Positions 54,871 through 64,000 of a DNA stretch of 64,000 nucleotides are shown here, one piece after another. Source of the DNA: Cyanidiococcus yangmingshanensis (lineage: Eukaryota; Rhodophyta; Bangiophyceae; Cyanidiales; Cyanidiaceae); assembly GCA_013995675.1 (NCBI GenBank), contig VWRR01000015.1:186001-250000 (forward strand), written 5' to 3'. Made by a program: the position numbers and the translations under genes. Positions within the stretch are counted from its first letter, which is position 1; each line of letters opens with the position of its first letter. The notes beneath the pieces were generated by a model, which worked only from the letters and a program-made list of their open reading frames with translations, was not told where the DNA came from and did not search any database.

Positions 54871-57790
54871 ATGCAACGGGTCAACTTCTTGGTAACTTGT
54901 TTGGAGCCGATGAAAAAGCCCACATGCCGCGAAACCGTAAATGACCCACGTCTGGGCTCTGCGAGGGCTAGGTGCGTCTTGTGCAGTGGCCACGGATCGC
55001 TCCACGACAGACTCGTTGATAGAGTCTCTCTCAGAAGCACGGCGTGTTCGGGTGCTTTTAGCGTTAACCGTACCTTTACAGCAACGAACGATCAGTGCCA
55101 CACACAGGAAGCCCGAGGATACGAACAGAAAATCTACTTGGCTTTTTCCGTTCCTTACTGGAGTAGATTCGGCACCCCCAGTCTCCAAACGTCGCTTAGG
55201 GAGCAAAGCAAACACTTTGTGGTAGCGCCCGCAAAACGAAAGTTGCGGCACACAGTGGCATGCTCAGAGCCGTTGTCGGACCATCCTCGCCGTCCTTTTT
55301 ATCGCTTTCACGCACCATCGTGGTATGGACCCTTGCGTCATTTTCCACCGGGTCCAGTGCACCCCATGGACATGTACGGGCGTCCTTCGTCCCTCTCTCT
55401 GGACGAGGATCGGAAAATCCGCCCTGGAATCAAAGGTGACTCCGATTTTGACGTAGCGATGCGCTACTGCGAACGCCAACCACTTGCACCGATGCGGGTT
55501 CTCGCGGACGCCCTCGAGAAGGCGCCAGACACACAGCGAATCGCTGAATGGCCAAGAGATCTCCTATGGGTGGAATACAGTACCGACCACACCCAGGTGC
55601 ATCTTGTTCAGCCACCTAGTGATCCAACTGTTTCAAAATGCATCACAGTTTTGCAGTTTTTCACAACCGAGAACACGGACTGTTGGTTCGGTAATCGTTT
55701 CTGGCGAAATTCAATGTTGACGTTTCGGGAATTTCCTGCGATTCGTTTCATTCGAATCTTCTCCGGTAAATATGAGACCGAGCGACGAGCATCTGGGACT
55801 GAACTGGGTGCAGAGCGTTGTGCCAACGAATCGGACACTCATCCGATTCGACCAGACTGGCAACGAATCATGACTGCATTGGAGAGGGAACGCCTCGGGG
55901 GTCTCGTCGCCATTGACTCAGAACGATTGGACTTTTTCCGAGCTGTCGGTGCCATCGGATGGCCTTTCTATGTTGTTCTCGCACCGACAGGTACAGTGTT
56001 GGCGAAGTGGTATCAAGGGAGCCCGTGCGGTGGCCCCTCTATGGATGAAGAGAATGGTCATATCCTTTTACTTGATATTGTTTTGGCTGGCGCGATGGAT
56101 TACTATGCAAATGAACTTTGCTCCACACTACCGCCGGGCCGCTTCTCGCTGCTTCCAGACTTTCGCAAACCTCCTTCATTCGACGTGCCTCCCACCACGC
56201 CAACTGGGCGCGTCTTTTCGTCTCATCGAGAGGGGCCACAAACTGTGCCCAGATCGACAACAAATGAACTGCCACGACTGCGGTATCCTACAAAGTCAAT
56301 CATCGTTCGAAGACGTGAGCCACTTGGACCGACAGAGCACTCGGAGACGCCAGGAATCCAGCTCCCCAGCAGAGCTGCAGATCCGGCAACATGTCAATGG
56401 CATGCTTATTTGGTGGTCGCCGATACAAACAATGATCGAATAGTCTGGTGTCGTCTCAATGAGGCGCGGGCCGCTCCACAACCCGATCTACATCACTGGG
56501 GAACAGTGGAGGGTCTCAGCAGCCCGCGAGGCCTTTGTTATGACAGTTCGCGGGATTTGGTCTATATTGCAGATACAGGACACCATCGAATATGCCGTTT
56601 TCGAATACCACCAGCATCAGAAAGATGCGGGTCCTCATGGTTCGTTGCCGAATGGGTGGCAGGAACTGGCGTTGCCAAATTTGATCTCTTTGGGACCAGA
56701 AAAGCACGCGAACAGTCGCTTGCATTCCCCTGGGATGTTGTCATGGGACCGGTGGTGCCTCCGCCCGCACCCTCTACGCCTTTAGAAACAAAGGATGCGG
56801 GTTCACCTGCAAACAAGCCACGGAGCGTTGCCTCCGAAGCACTCTATATCACCAATGCTGGTCTGAATCAAATTTGGCGAGTCGATTTTTTTGCACCTCG
56901 GAATGAGTCGGAACTACTGAATCCTGGGCCGCGTTCCTGTCGGGCCGTCTGTGGTAGTGGCGACCATCGCCAACTAGACATCTCTGTTGAGGACGACCAG
57001 CGTTGGCATATAGAGCCTGTTAGGGCGCTTTGCTTCGTGTCGGGACTGGCACAACCGTCGGGACTCACTCTGGTTCCAGGGAATCGTGAGGGTCATGAGT
57101 CTGGTGAAGGGCCTTTTTTGGTGTTTGTCGACTCGGAATCAAGTTCAGTGCGCTTTTATGCTCTGGGGCCACGGACCACACTATACCCTAGCCGGAGGCG
57201 GATCTGCTTCAGGCGATATCGATGATCTTTTCGAGTTCGGCAACAGAGACGATGTTGATGGTAGAAAGGCACGTTTTCAGCATCCTCTGGGGATCGCTTA
57301 CGATCCTCTGCGCAGAGCGCTCTATGTCGCAGACACTTACAACAATAGGATACGTCGGGTTGACTGGCAAACAGGGGCAGTTAAGACTGTACGTTTGATG
57401 GAGCCCATCTGCTCGAACTCTGATAGCGAACCCAAAGTCGAAGAGGAGAAGACAGTAGTGCAGCTCGATATGCGCGATTTTGAGCTGCGTTCGCCGACAG
57501 GAGTTAGCGTTGACCCAGCGGCTTTCCAGGGCCGTGGTGCGCTCTGGATCACAGAGTCGAACTCGGGCCGAATTCTCTGTATTGAATGGGTTCACGGTCA
57601 TGTGCCGGGAGAACGCGGTTCGTTAAAGTCGCCATACAACTCAGTAAAGCCCTTGGGAAGCAACGAGGCTCTCGAGGACGACTATGAGATGGACGTGAAA
57701 GGTACTGATGGTCTCCTGGGTCAAGTCCATGTTGTCTGGGATCATTCCTCCGACGGTATCCCAAGCATGGTGCTAAGTCAGAGCGATTAG
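54871..57790 (+). CDS. NHLRC2: Thioredoxin-like/NHL-repeat protein (NHLRC2 or SOQ1 type), one frame change
   Basis: Animal NHLRC2 and the lumenal part of plant SOQ1 share a thioredoxin-like domain followed by NHL beta-propeller repeats. Here the thioredoxin-like part (about 265-400) includes ITVLQFFTTENTDCWFG and VGAIGWPFYVVLAPTGTVLA. The usual active-site cysteine pair is not present. The propeller starts at about 510 (AYLVVADTNNDRIVW, then GLCYDSSRDLVYIADTGHHR). It continues through FVDSESSSVRFYALG in one frame and AGGGSASGDIDDLFEFGN, RFQHPLGIAYDPLRRALYVA in the +1 frame. The change sits at GGGG 57165-57168. About 972 residues if joined. The basic N-terminus may be a targeting region, so the compartment is open. 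No HAD phosphatase domain is fused, unlike SOQ1. Confidence 0.87.
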
Positions 57791-59051
57791 CGCATTGGTG
57801 CCGAAGACCAGCCGTGATTGGGAAGCTGTCGTGTTCAGCGTATAGAAATTCGCGTTCTGCTGGTGGTCTCTTTCCTAGGTCAAGCTAGGCGAAGCTTGAT
57901 CAGGCTCCGAAGTATGTCGTTGCACGCTCATTTGACAGAAAATGTGGTGCTTGCAGCCAAGACGACGAAGCGAACACTGGGCGACGAGGGTGATGCAACC
58001 TATTTAGTAGACGGATATTTTGCCGGAAGATGTTGTGTTTCAGGTATCACTGCACATGGGTACCGCCGGTCGCGAAGCGTTCTCTGCGCAAGCGTATGCA
58101 CTACGAACCGACCTGCTCCTCTGACATTGTGAACCTTTCGATCCGCATTTGAAACGAGAGAGGTACGGTTAGGCAAATTAGGAATATTGTCTCAAGTTGA
58201 TGATAAAATGTAGTCCCAATGATGGGCTTACCAACCTCCCGCGGAAGCAATGCCGCTAAATTTTTAGAATCCATGGCTCGCTTCAGTGTTTCGGTTGCAG
58301 GTTTTCACGTAGGATCTCGTCCCAGCCTATCTACGGGAGTTGAGTTTGTGTCCATTGGTCCACTGCAACCTGTAGAGAGGAGCGTGTGGGCTTATCACGA
58401 TGCATCTTGTACGAGAAAGAGTTGGTTTTCGCTTTTCAATGAAATTACTTGTCGTGAATAGAGCTTGTCTAACGAGCTGCAAAACTGTACTTTTGCCGAG
58501 GTCGAGAGGCCTCTTTGCCATCGAAGCGCGACTCGAAACACCGATCCGACTTCCGCATCGGCTGGGATACCACACAAATTCATCTCGAGATCCAGAGCGG
58601 GATTTCATACCGGATCGCTTCAGGCAAACCGATCAGGGTTCTATGCTTCCAGGGTACACCGTGATACGATAACTTGAATACGTCAAAACCATTTGACTCT
58701 TGTTCCGGAACATGTTCCGTTCTTGTTCACCAGCTCAAGACACGTGATTGCTCTACCAATAAACCCGAATTCGCCCAACTTGCGAGAAAGCTATGCATAT
58801 CGCTGTAACGTTGTATCTTGCAGCTTTCTGAAGACATAGACATTCTGTTAGACATCTCTGGAGGAAGCTTCGAGTGCAGCGACACTTTCGATACAAGAAC
58901 GTAACAAAGACAGGAGAACTTCCCCTGGAGCAGACTAAGCTTCTTTCATGGTGATTATTCCAGTCGCCGAGGGGCATCCATGTGACAGCGTTCCTAGTTC
59001 GGACTCGGGATGAACCCCGCAAGCTCAAAAGCAGCTGAAAAAATGCTTTGA
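57791..59051. other. 1.26 kb with unresolved small ORFs
   Basis: Plus-strand frames at 57914-58132 (MSLHAHLTENVVLAAKTTKR), 58219-58461 and 58400-58672 (ending DQGSMLPGYTVIR) have partly protein-like composition and follow each other. They might be exons of one gene or chance. No splice pair could be fixed and no family is recognised. Confidence 0.25.
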
Positions 59052-60452
59052 ATGTCAGCGGTAAAGACCACCACCTGGTTGATCGACAAGCAAATGCAGA
59101 CCATGTGTCCGAAACCGGATGCAGCCAGTGCGCCCCTGCACCCCAGTAGAGCCAGATGTCTTCGACGACGCGACCGAGACGAGCGCTCTACTAGCAGCGG
59201 TCTCGACGTTGTCATGGGCACGCTTTCATTCACCATCTACGAAGGAGCGTCGAGTGCACATACACAACGAGTTCGTGAACCGGATGTCGTTGCTTTGGAG
59301 GCGCTGCTTCGGTTCTGTGGCGTGCCGTCGACCGCCGTGCGGAGGCTGCCTCAGGGCACACCGTACATGACCGATCGACTGGTGCTTCCTGTACTTCACA
59401 TACACCGTCTCCCGGCAGCCGATGATAACCAGGATGCGATCAATATCGTTGTCAGCGGTTGGTACGCAATTCGGAGTGCGCTTGTGAGTCTCGGGGTGCT
59501 GTCGGTCGGCCAGTGCGCTGCTCAAGCGGAATCGCTTGTCTCTATGGTACGCGACCGACTCGATCTCGGTCGATTATACGAATGGTGGCACATTGAAGCG
59601 AACTATCTGGGTATGACGAAGCGCTACTGGGCAGATTTGCACCAGCTACCGTTTCTAGCTCGGTGGTCAGTGCCGCGGCAGGAACGCGAGGCTGTTCGGA
59701 CGCGGCTGCTCATGCAGAGTGCCGCCTTTCGGCAGCTGCTCCGCAGGTCTAGAACCGGCACGAACACCAGTGCTGAATTTTCGAGCTTGTTTGAGCACGA
59801 CCGACAGCGTGAGCGGCTCGCTTCCGTCTGGTCGAGCCCATCATCTGCCACGGCATCGGTTCCTGCAACGGATGCGGAGGCATCAGCTGAGGCAGAGTTT
59901 TGGATGCTTGAAATCGAGCCCATGCTCGAAGCTCTAGAAGCTACTTTGGGCCAGCAGCTCTACTTTCAGACGAACAAAGCAAGTTCAGAACCAACAGACA
60001 CGATTGAGCGAAGCAATGGTCCGACGTCTGCTCCAGGATATGTTGATGCGGTCGTGTATGGACACCTCGTCGTGTACTTGCAAACAGCGCTACCGGCCGG
60101 GAGTCGAATGCGAGCACTCATCGAGCAACGACCAGTGCTGCTACATTACGTACAGCGTATCCAGTCTACCTATATGGGCGAGGAGGCGGCCGCAGTGCCG
60201 TCGCCAACGGATGCTGGAGCCAATAGATCTGTGTATGCGCGGACGGGACCGCACCATGTAGCGAGTGGTGCTTTCGAGACAGCTGGCGTGGCAGAGACAA
60301 CTGGCCCTTCTAGCAAGTCAATGACTCCAGAAGAGGAAGCAGCATATGAACGAAGGTTAGCGAATCGCACATTTATCTGGCTCGCTGCTGGGAGTTTCAT
60401 CTTTTACGCGTTATTTGGGGCGGCACTAGATTTTCGCATTGGCGAGGACTAG
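59052..60452 (+). CDS. MTX: Metaxin-like mitochondrial outer-membrane protein
   Basis: Metaxin/SAM37 proteins have a GST fold and belong to the sorting and assembly machinery of the mitochondrial outer membrane. Recognisable blocks are LEALLRFCGVPSTAVRRLPQ (the N-terminal thioredoxin-like half), YEWWHIEANYLGMTKRYWAD with LPFLARWSVPRQ (C-terminal half), and YVDAVVYGHLVVYLQTALPA with LLHYVQRIQSTYM. A C-terminal membrane anchor (TFIWLAAGSFIFYALFGAAL) leaves a short tail, as in tail-anchored metaxin. At 466 residues it is longer than animal metaxin 1 (about 320), with polar inserts at 230-280 and 370-430. ATG 59052 is the first; Met55 would be nearer the start of homology. Confidence 0.8.
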   Translation: MSAVKTTTWLIDKQMQTMCPKPDAASAPLHPSRARCLRRRDRDERSTSSGLDVVMGTLSFTIYEGASSAHTQRVREPDVVALEALLRFCGVPSTAVRRLPQGTPYMTDRLVLPVLHIHRLPAADDNQDAINIVVSGWYAIRSALVSLGVLSVGQCAAQAESLVSMVRDRLDLGRLYEWWHIEANYLGMTKRYWADLHQLPFLARWSVPRQEREAVRTRLLMQSAAFRQLLRRSRTGTNTSAEFSSLFEHDRQRERLASVWSSPSSATASVPATDAEASAEAEFWMLEIEPMLEALEATLGQQLYFQTNKASSEPTDTIERSNGPTSAPGYVDAVVYGHLVVYLQTALPAGSRMRALIEQRPVLLHYVQRIQSTYMGEEAAAVPSPTDAGANRSVYARTGPHHVASGAFETAGVAETTGPSSKSMTPEEEAAYERRLANRTFIWLAAGSFIFYALFGAALDFRIGED

Positions 60453-60721
60453 AGAAGCACGGACTGCTCCACGATGAATCTCGTTCGATTGTGATGAATC
60501 GACCCGTAGAGCACACTTTGTAGGGCATGGATTCCGGCTCTCAGCCTCGATGCCTCAATCAGCCATGCGCTCATGATTCGAGCAAGAGCAAGTGTTGCTC
60601 GCTGTTCCGGAGCATGCTCAGAACCCACTTGATCACCCATGCCTCGAGCTAGGTTTATGCAGAACACCTCATTGATGTTTCGCAACGAATAGGTGCTTTC
60701 AGATGATCGATATCGACCCAT
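60449..60721 (-). CDS. Hypothetical 90-residue protein
   Basis: An ATG-initiated frame overlaps the metaxin stop by 4 bases tail to tail. The product looks folded and partly helical (NINEVFCINLARGMGDQVGS, then ATLALARIMSAWLIEASRLR). It has no membrane segment or cysteine motif and no recognised family. It forms a minus-strand run with the 141-residue ORF behind it. Confidence 0.42.
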   Translation of the reverse strand: MGRYRSSESTYSLRNINEVFCINLARGMGDQVGSEHAPEQRATLALARIMSAWLIEASRLRAGIHALQSVLYGSIHHNRTRFIVEQSVLL

Positions 60722-60872
60722 GCATCATGAATGGGGGGCATAGTCGAGACGCTTCGAATTCCAGACCTTGGCCTTCGAGCGCCAACCACGAGTCATTCGC
60801 TGCTCAAGATCTCGGTCCTGGCGCAAATACTCCGGTTATCGTTCATAGAGTCCTGGTGCTTTTGGAGTCGAT

Positions 60873-61298
60873 TTAAAACAGAGCCTCCTTGAGGGCCTCC
60901 CGTAGCAGCATGCGGGCGTAATCCGCATAAATAGCGCGCGCGTCCGCGGCCAAACGCTCCATCCGCTCCGAGACATTGGTCGCCGCTGCACTGATCATCG
61001 TGTTCTTCTGGGAATGCATCTCGCTTGAGCGCGGTTGAGACATTCGACGGCCGATGCCTGGTGACAAGGGCGGCAGCGACGATGCATGACGCTTTGCACC
61101 AAGTGCGGATGATGATGGCATCGGACCTGATGTAGAGCGACTGCCCAATGCGTCGTCCATTTGCCGTCCATTATCTGCAAAGGAAGCTGGTCCTTGCGCA
61201 ATATCCAGGAGGCTTTCCTGTCCCGCAGTTGTCTCGCCGGGGCTCTCCGTCGCCTTGTCTGCGTGTATTCGCGCGCTTATCAGTTGCCGAATGGCCAT
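60873..61298 (-). CDS. Hypothetical 141-residue protein
   Basis: From ATG 61298. A polar Ser/Pro/Ala-rich middle is followed by a clear amphipathic helix at the end (VSERMERLAADARAIYADYA, then RMLLREALKEALF), which could be a coiled-coil or docking helix. No family is recognised. The composition supports coding. The frame may begin in a further upstream exon. Confidence 0.5.
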   Translation of the reverse strand: MAIRQLISARIHADKATESPGETTAGQESLLDIAQGPASFADNGRQMDDALGSRSTSGPMPSSSALGAKRHASSLPPLSPGIGRRMSQPRSSEMHSQKNTMISAAATNVSERMERLAADARAIYADYARMLLREALKEALF

Positions 61299-61690
61299 CA
61301 ATCACGCCAACGCATCGTCAACAGGAAAGACGCTGGATCCAGGTCGATCGCAAATCGATATTTTCTGATGAGCAATCCGAGTCGTGATCGAGGTAGTCGG
61401 CTCGCTGGCTAGATCGCTGATCGATCGTGCATCATGACGAGAACACGGAACCGTCGCTGCCGATTCCCCCCGGGGACCGTTACTGATTCAGAGGCCGTGA
61501 CGAGAACGCGCGCATCGCAGAACGTTTTCGCGGCCGCCTCGGGCCCGGAGTCGTTCCGGATGATGCGTTGCAGGCTTCGTTGAGCTGCATTGGTATCGTA
61601 CGACCGTTGCGTGGACACGTTGCTCGGTTTGGTGTTGGACCACTGCACCGAGAAACGCTGTATCTGATTTGGTCTGTGCTATAGAGGAGG
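61299..61690. other. Divergent spacer with an exon-like segment
   Basis: A minus-strand frame at 61409-61648 (AAQRSLQRIIRNDSGPEAAA, then QRRFRVLVMMHDRSAI) reads like protein but lacks ATG. It follows a possible acceptor (TCGGTGCAG near 61649), so it could be an exon of a gene whose start overlaps the plus-strand neighbour. Confidence 0.3.
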
Positions 61691-63661
61691 ATGGTTGCAG
61701 CGATCGGTGCCATGAAAGAACAGACAGTGGTGGCTGATCATCGGCATCCGTACGGCGTGCGAGGGCTGGCCACTAGAAATGGTCGAAACGCAGCGACATA
61801 CTGGCCCTTGGATAACGCTGACGCTAGCGGCACTCGAGACAGCTTGCACAAGACCCGCTCGCGTTCACCGCGGAGGCGATCTCGTTGGGAGGCTTCACGA
61901 CACCGGCAGCAGCAGCAGCAGCACTGGTTGGCTGTGCCAACGAGCAGCATCTACGCTACAGCAGCTGGAGCAGTGCGTGACCAGACTGACGCTCTGGAGC
62001 GCAGCGTATACGATTTGCCATTGAGACGGGCGCACGACTTGGGCAGTTCCCCGAAACGATCGCCCTGCTCGAGTGAGGACAGTGCGCCTTCCCTGACGTC
62101 TACGTGCTGTGACAGGCCTCTCTGGCAATGTGCTTCCGATGACTCCTCTCAGCGGTTGCAGGATTCACGCCCCGTGATTCACTCCATCGCCCTGTTTCTG
62201 GTCTGGATTGGTATCTTGGTTGCGTGTCGAGTCCGTCGCACACGCATGTCATTCACGAGAACGTCCTGGTGGCGTCGTTATAGGCGCTCCAAAACTCGAC
62301 TCGCATGGAGTGTTCAGCCAGCTCGCCTCAGCTGGAGAGCATCTACGAGTGCATGTTTGATTTCGTCGCTGCCCAGCGGGATCCGTGCCTCGTTGTGCTC
62401 CTCGACTATTTTGGCTGAACAGATTCCCGAGCCAGGGACATGGGCCAGCACTGACGCTTGCTTCGAAAGGCGTTGGTATCAGCGTCACAGTCGCCATTAT
62501 GCCAACCTACATGATCTATCGCTCGGTGCCACCTTTTTGGCCATGTCTGAGTCGGGTACCGTTGACCTGAATGAGCAGGTCCCGAGCGAGACACTCGGCC
62601 TCGTTGAGCGCACGGAAACGACCTTTCAAAATTCAAGTCAGCGCCTTATCTCAGCGCTTGACGAGTCTTCTGCGAATGGGCAGCGTACGAGGCAAGTTGC
62701 CAAAGGCTGGGCACGACCCAGTGCACAAGATGATTTTCGCTCGCATCATCCGAAATATCTTCATTCATCATCGTTGGTGCTGCGCGAACGCAGCCAAAAT
62801 GCAACGGAACCGTATCCTTGGGGAGTAGCCAAAGGAGTGGAGCGTCGACATCGAGCGTCGCTTCCAGCGTCCATTCCAGGCCGACATCTGAACGACGCGG
62901 CAACGGTTCACAAATGGAATACCGCTGGCAATGATTTTCATGACCGTATTCTAGACGTCAATGACGAGAAAGAGAACGCTCAGTGGTCAATCGTTCAAGA
63001 CGTATCGACTCCGCTGGAATCTACACCCGCATGGGTGCAGCAGCCCCAAGCCGAGTTCAATACGCTTTGCCCAAGCACTGACACTCAAGCGTGTCTGCGA
63101 GACTCGACTCGGATCGAAGCTGCCTCTGGAGTATCCGTTGTCCGAGAGTGCTCGGGTGCGTCAGCTGACCTGCCCATGAGACCCGAGTTTGATCAAGTGA
63201 GTGTGTCTGCAAGTTCGAATCCTGAGCACAACCTCCATACAGTTGATCTATCGATACTTCATCGAATGCAGTCCACTCCATTCATATCGGCGCTGATGTG
63301 GCAGGACGCCCATATTCGACGCAACTCGGATGGTAACTGGTGGCTCGAGCGTCACGGAGAATACCGCCTCCCGCAGCAACCAGCAACGTTGTATCGTTTC
63401 GGGGACAAGTTCGGGGTAGATGCTCGTCTCCTGCCACCATGTGATGAGCCTCAGACCTGGTACGAGTGGTATTTCGAAGTTGTGCAGACAAGCGAACACG
63501 CCGAATATCCTCGTCGCTCGCATGGCTGTCGTTGGGGTTGGAACGCCGCTGGCGAGACCTGGCAAGTAGAGTACGGCACAGATGCGGATGGGAAGCGCTG
63601 GGAGCAGCGCTTGGACAACATCTCAGACTTTAAGAGACCCGGAATTGATACTCTAGCGTAA
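61691..63661 (+). CDS. Tryptophan-rich C-terminal domain protein, unknown
   Basis: 656 residues from ATG 61691. The N-terminal 150 are Arg/Ser-rich with a CAG-encoded Gln run (about 73-77). One hydrophobic segment (VIHSIALFLVWIGILVACRV, about 161-180) may be a membrane anchor. A long disordered middle follows. The last 120 residues are dense in Trp, Tyr, Arg and Gly (NWWLERHGEYRL, WYEWYFEVVQ, CRWGWNAAGETWQVEYGTDA, DGKRWEQRLD). This W-rich beta pattern resembles, only loosely, the starch-binding C-terminal part of plant ESV1/LESV proteins. The likeness is a guess. The last domain looks conserved; the rest does not. Confidence 0.6.
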   Translation: MVAAIGAMKEQTVVADHRHPYGVRGLATRNGRNAATYWPLDNADASGTRDSLHKTRSRSPRRRSRWEASRHRQQQQQHWLAVPTSSIYATAAGAVRDQTDALERSVYDLPLRRAHDLGSSPKRSPCSSEDSAPSLTSTCCDRPLWQCASDDSSQRLQDSRPVIHSIALFLVWIGILVACRVRRTRMSFTRTSWWRRYRRSKTRLAWSVQPARLSWRASTSACLISSLPSGIRASLCSSTILAEQIPEPGTWASTDACFERRWYQRHSRHYANLHDLSLGATFLAMSESGTVDLNEQVPSETLGLVERTETTFQNSSQRLISALDESSANGQRTRQVAKGWARPSAQDDFRSHHPKYLHSSSLVLRERSQNATEPYPWGVAKGVERRHRASLPASIPGRHLNDAATVHKWNTAGNDFHDRILDVNDEKENAQWSIVQDVSTPLESTPAWVQQPQAEFNTLCPSTDTQACLRDSTRIEAASGVSVVRECSGASADLPMRPEFDQVSVSASSNPEHNLHTVDLSILHRMQSTPFISALMWQDAHIRRNSDGNWWLERHGEYRLPQQPATLYRFGDKFGVDARLLPPCDEPQTWYEWYFEVVQTSEHAEYPRRSHGCRWGWNAAGETWQVEYGTDADGKRWEQRLDNISDFKRPGIDTLA

Positions 63662-64000
63662 TTGAGGTTTGAGTTTCTACGAAAGGCGGCTCCGTTTCAC
63701 GCAAAGTTAGGGACGTTATGTTGCAACGAGCCTTGGGCAGGCCAAAATTCTAAAAAGACTCTTCTGTGCGGTAGAAATGTTGTCTTCTATCAAATGTTTT
63801 TTAAACGAGATGTGGAGTCCTCTATAGAGAAAGTATGCACTTTTCAGATACCCAACCGTGCTGTTTTTTTTTCATCGTCCCGTCTATCACCGGTAACTTC
63901 ATTCTACGAGCTATATCTGCTTGCACCGAGTCTTTCCAGAGTTGGTATATTGAATGTATCCGGGTCTTACTTGCTCAAACTTACCATTTGTAGATGATTC
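63662..64000. other. Right edge
   Basis: AT-leaning. The open plus-strand frame beyond the stop codon has no features. Nothing was seen. Confidence 0.3.

Noticed and set aside
20721-57168. A shared slippery heptamer for programmed +1 frameshifting
   Set aside because: The sequences at the six changes share only a pyrimidine-GG or C-run character, with no common codon pair, stop codon or known shifty heptamer, so no motif claim is made.
1-64000. Transposons, LTR or other virus-like elements and CRISPR arrays
   Set aside because: No transposase, integrase, reverse transcriptase or capsid-like reading was recognised, nor terminal repeats or spaced identical repeats. The only tandem repeat is the 49-bp minisatellite.

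Overview
The window looks like nuclear DNA of a compact, intron-poor, photosynthetic unicellular eukaryote. About 25 genes have recognisable eukaryotic housekeeping products: V-ATPase subunit a, eIF2B epsilon, COG5-like, SBDS, ATP12, SCO1, COX6B, VPS29, GINS SLD5, CDC27/APC3, a Pumilio protein and a metaxin. Two plastid-type proteins of cyanobacterial ancestry (DUF1350, DUF1517), an ABC1K kinase and a CCT-domain factor point to an alga. Most genes are single open frames starting at ATG, and short intergenic spaces separate genes on both strands. A cyanidiophyte-like red alga fits best, but this is inference from gene content and compactness, with no marker gene to prove it. No rRNA gene, clear tRNA, CRISPR array, transposon or virus-like element was seen.

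Layout. 0-8.5 kb: V-ATPase subunit a, a cytochrome P450, a TDP2-like phosphodiesterase, an ABHD17-like hydrolase, and a divergent 56-residue ORF behind a TATA box. 8.5-10.3 kb: no confident gene, but diverged direct repeats. 10.3-22 kb: a Gfo/Idh/MocA dehydrogenase, eIF2B epsilon, DUF1350, glyoxalase I, a 49-bp minisatellite and DUF1517. 22-36 kb: a COG5-like protein, nicotinamidase, ABC1K, ATP12, SBDS, a bacterial-type family 2 glycosyltransferase and a tandem RidA protein. 36-45 kb: SCO1, parvulin, a possible snRNA, COX6B, VPS29, SLD5 and CDC27. 45-54 kb: a small spliced gene, a CCT-domain protein and a Pumilio protein. 54-64 kb: a thioredoxin/NHL protein, a metaxin, small orphan ORFs and a tryptophan-rich orphan.

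Genes with linked roles include SCO1 and COX6B (cytochrome oxidase), with ATP12 (F1-ATPase assembly) and metaxin (outer membrane) as further mitochondrial proteins. COG5-like and VPS29 act in membrane traffic. eIF2B, SBDS and parvulin act in translation or ribosome production. SLD5 and CDC27 (replication and mitosis) sit head to head. Several pairs share very short divergent promoters.

The most striking pattern is that six conserved genes (DUF1517, COX6B, SLD5, CDC27, Pumilio, NHL) each change reading frame once. Five of the six need a +1 step, mostly at or beside short G/C runs. Residual assembly indels are the simplest reading. Very small introns or real frameshifting are alternatives to test before any of these genes is called broken.
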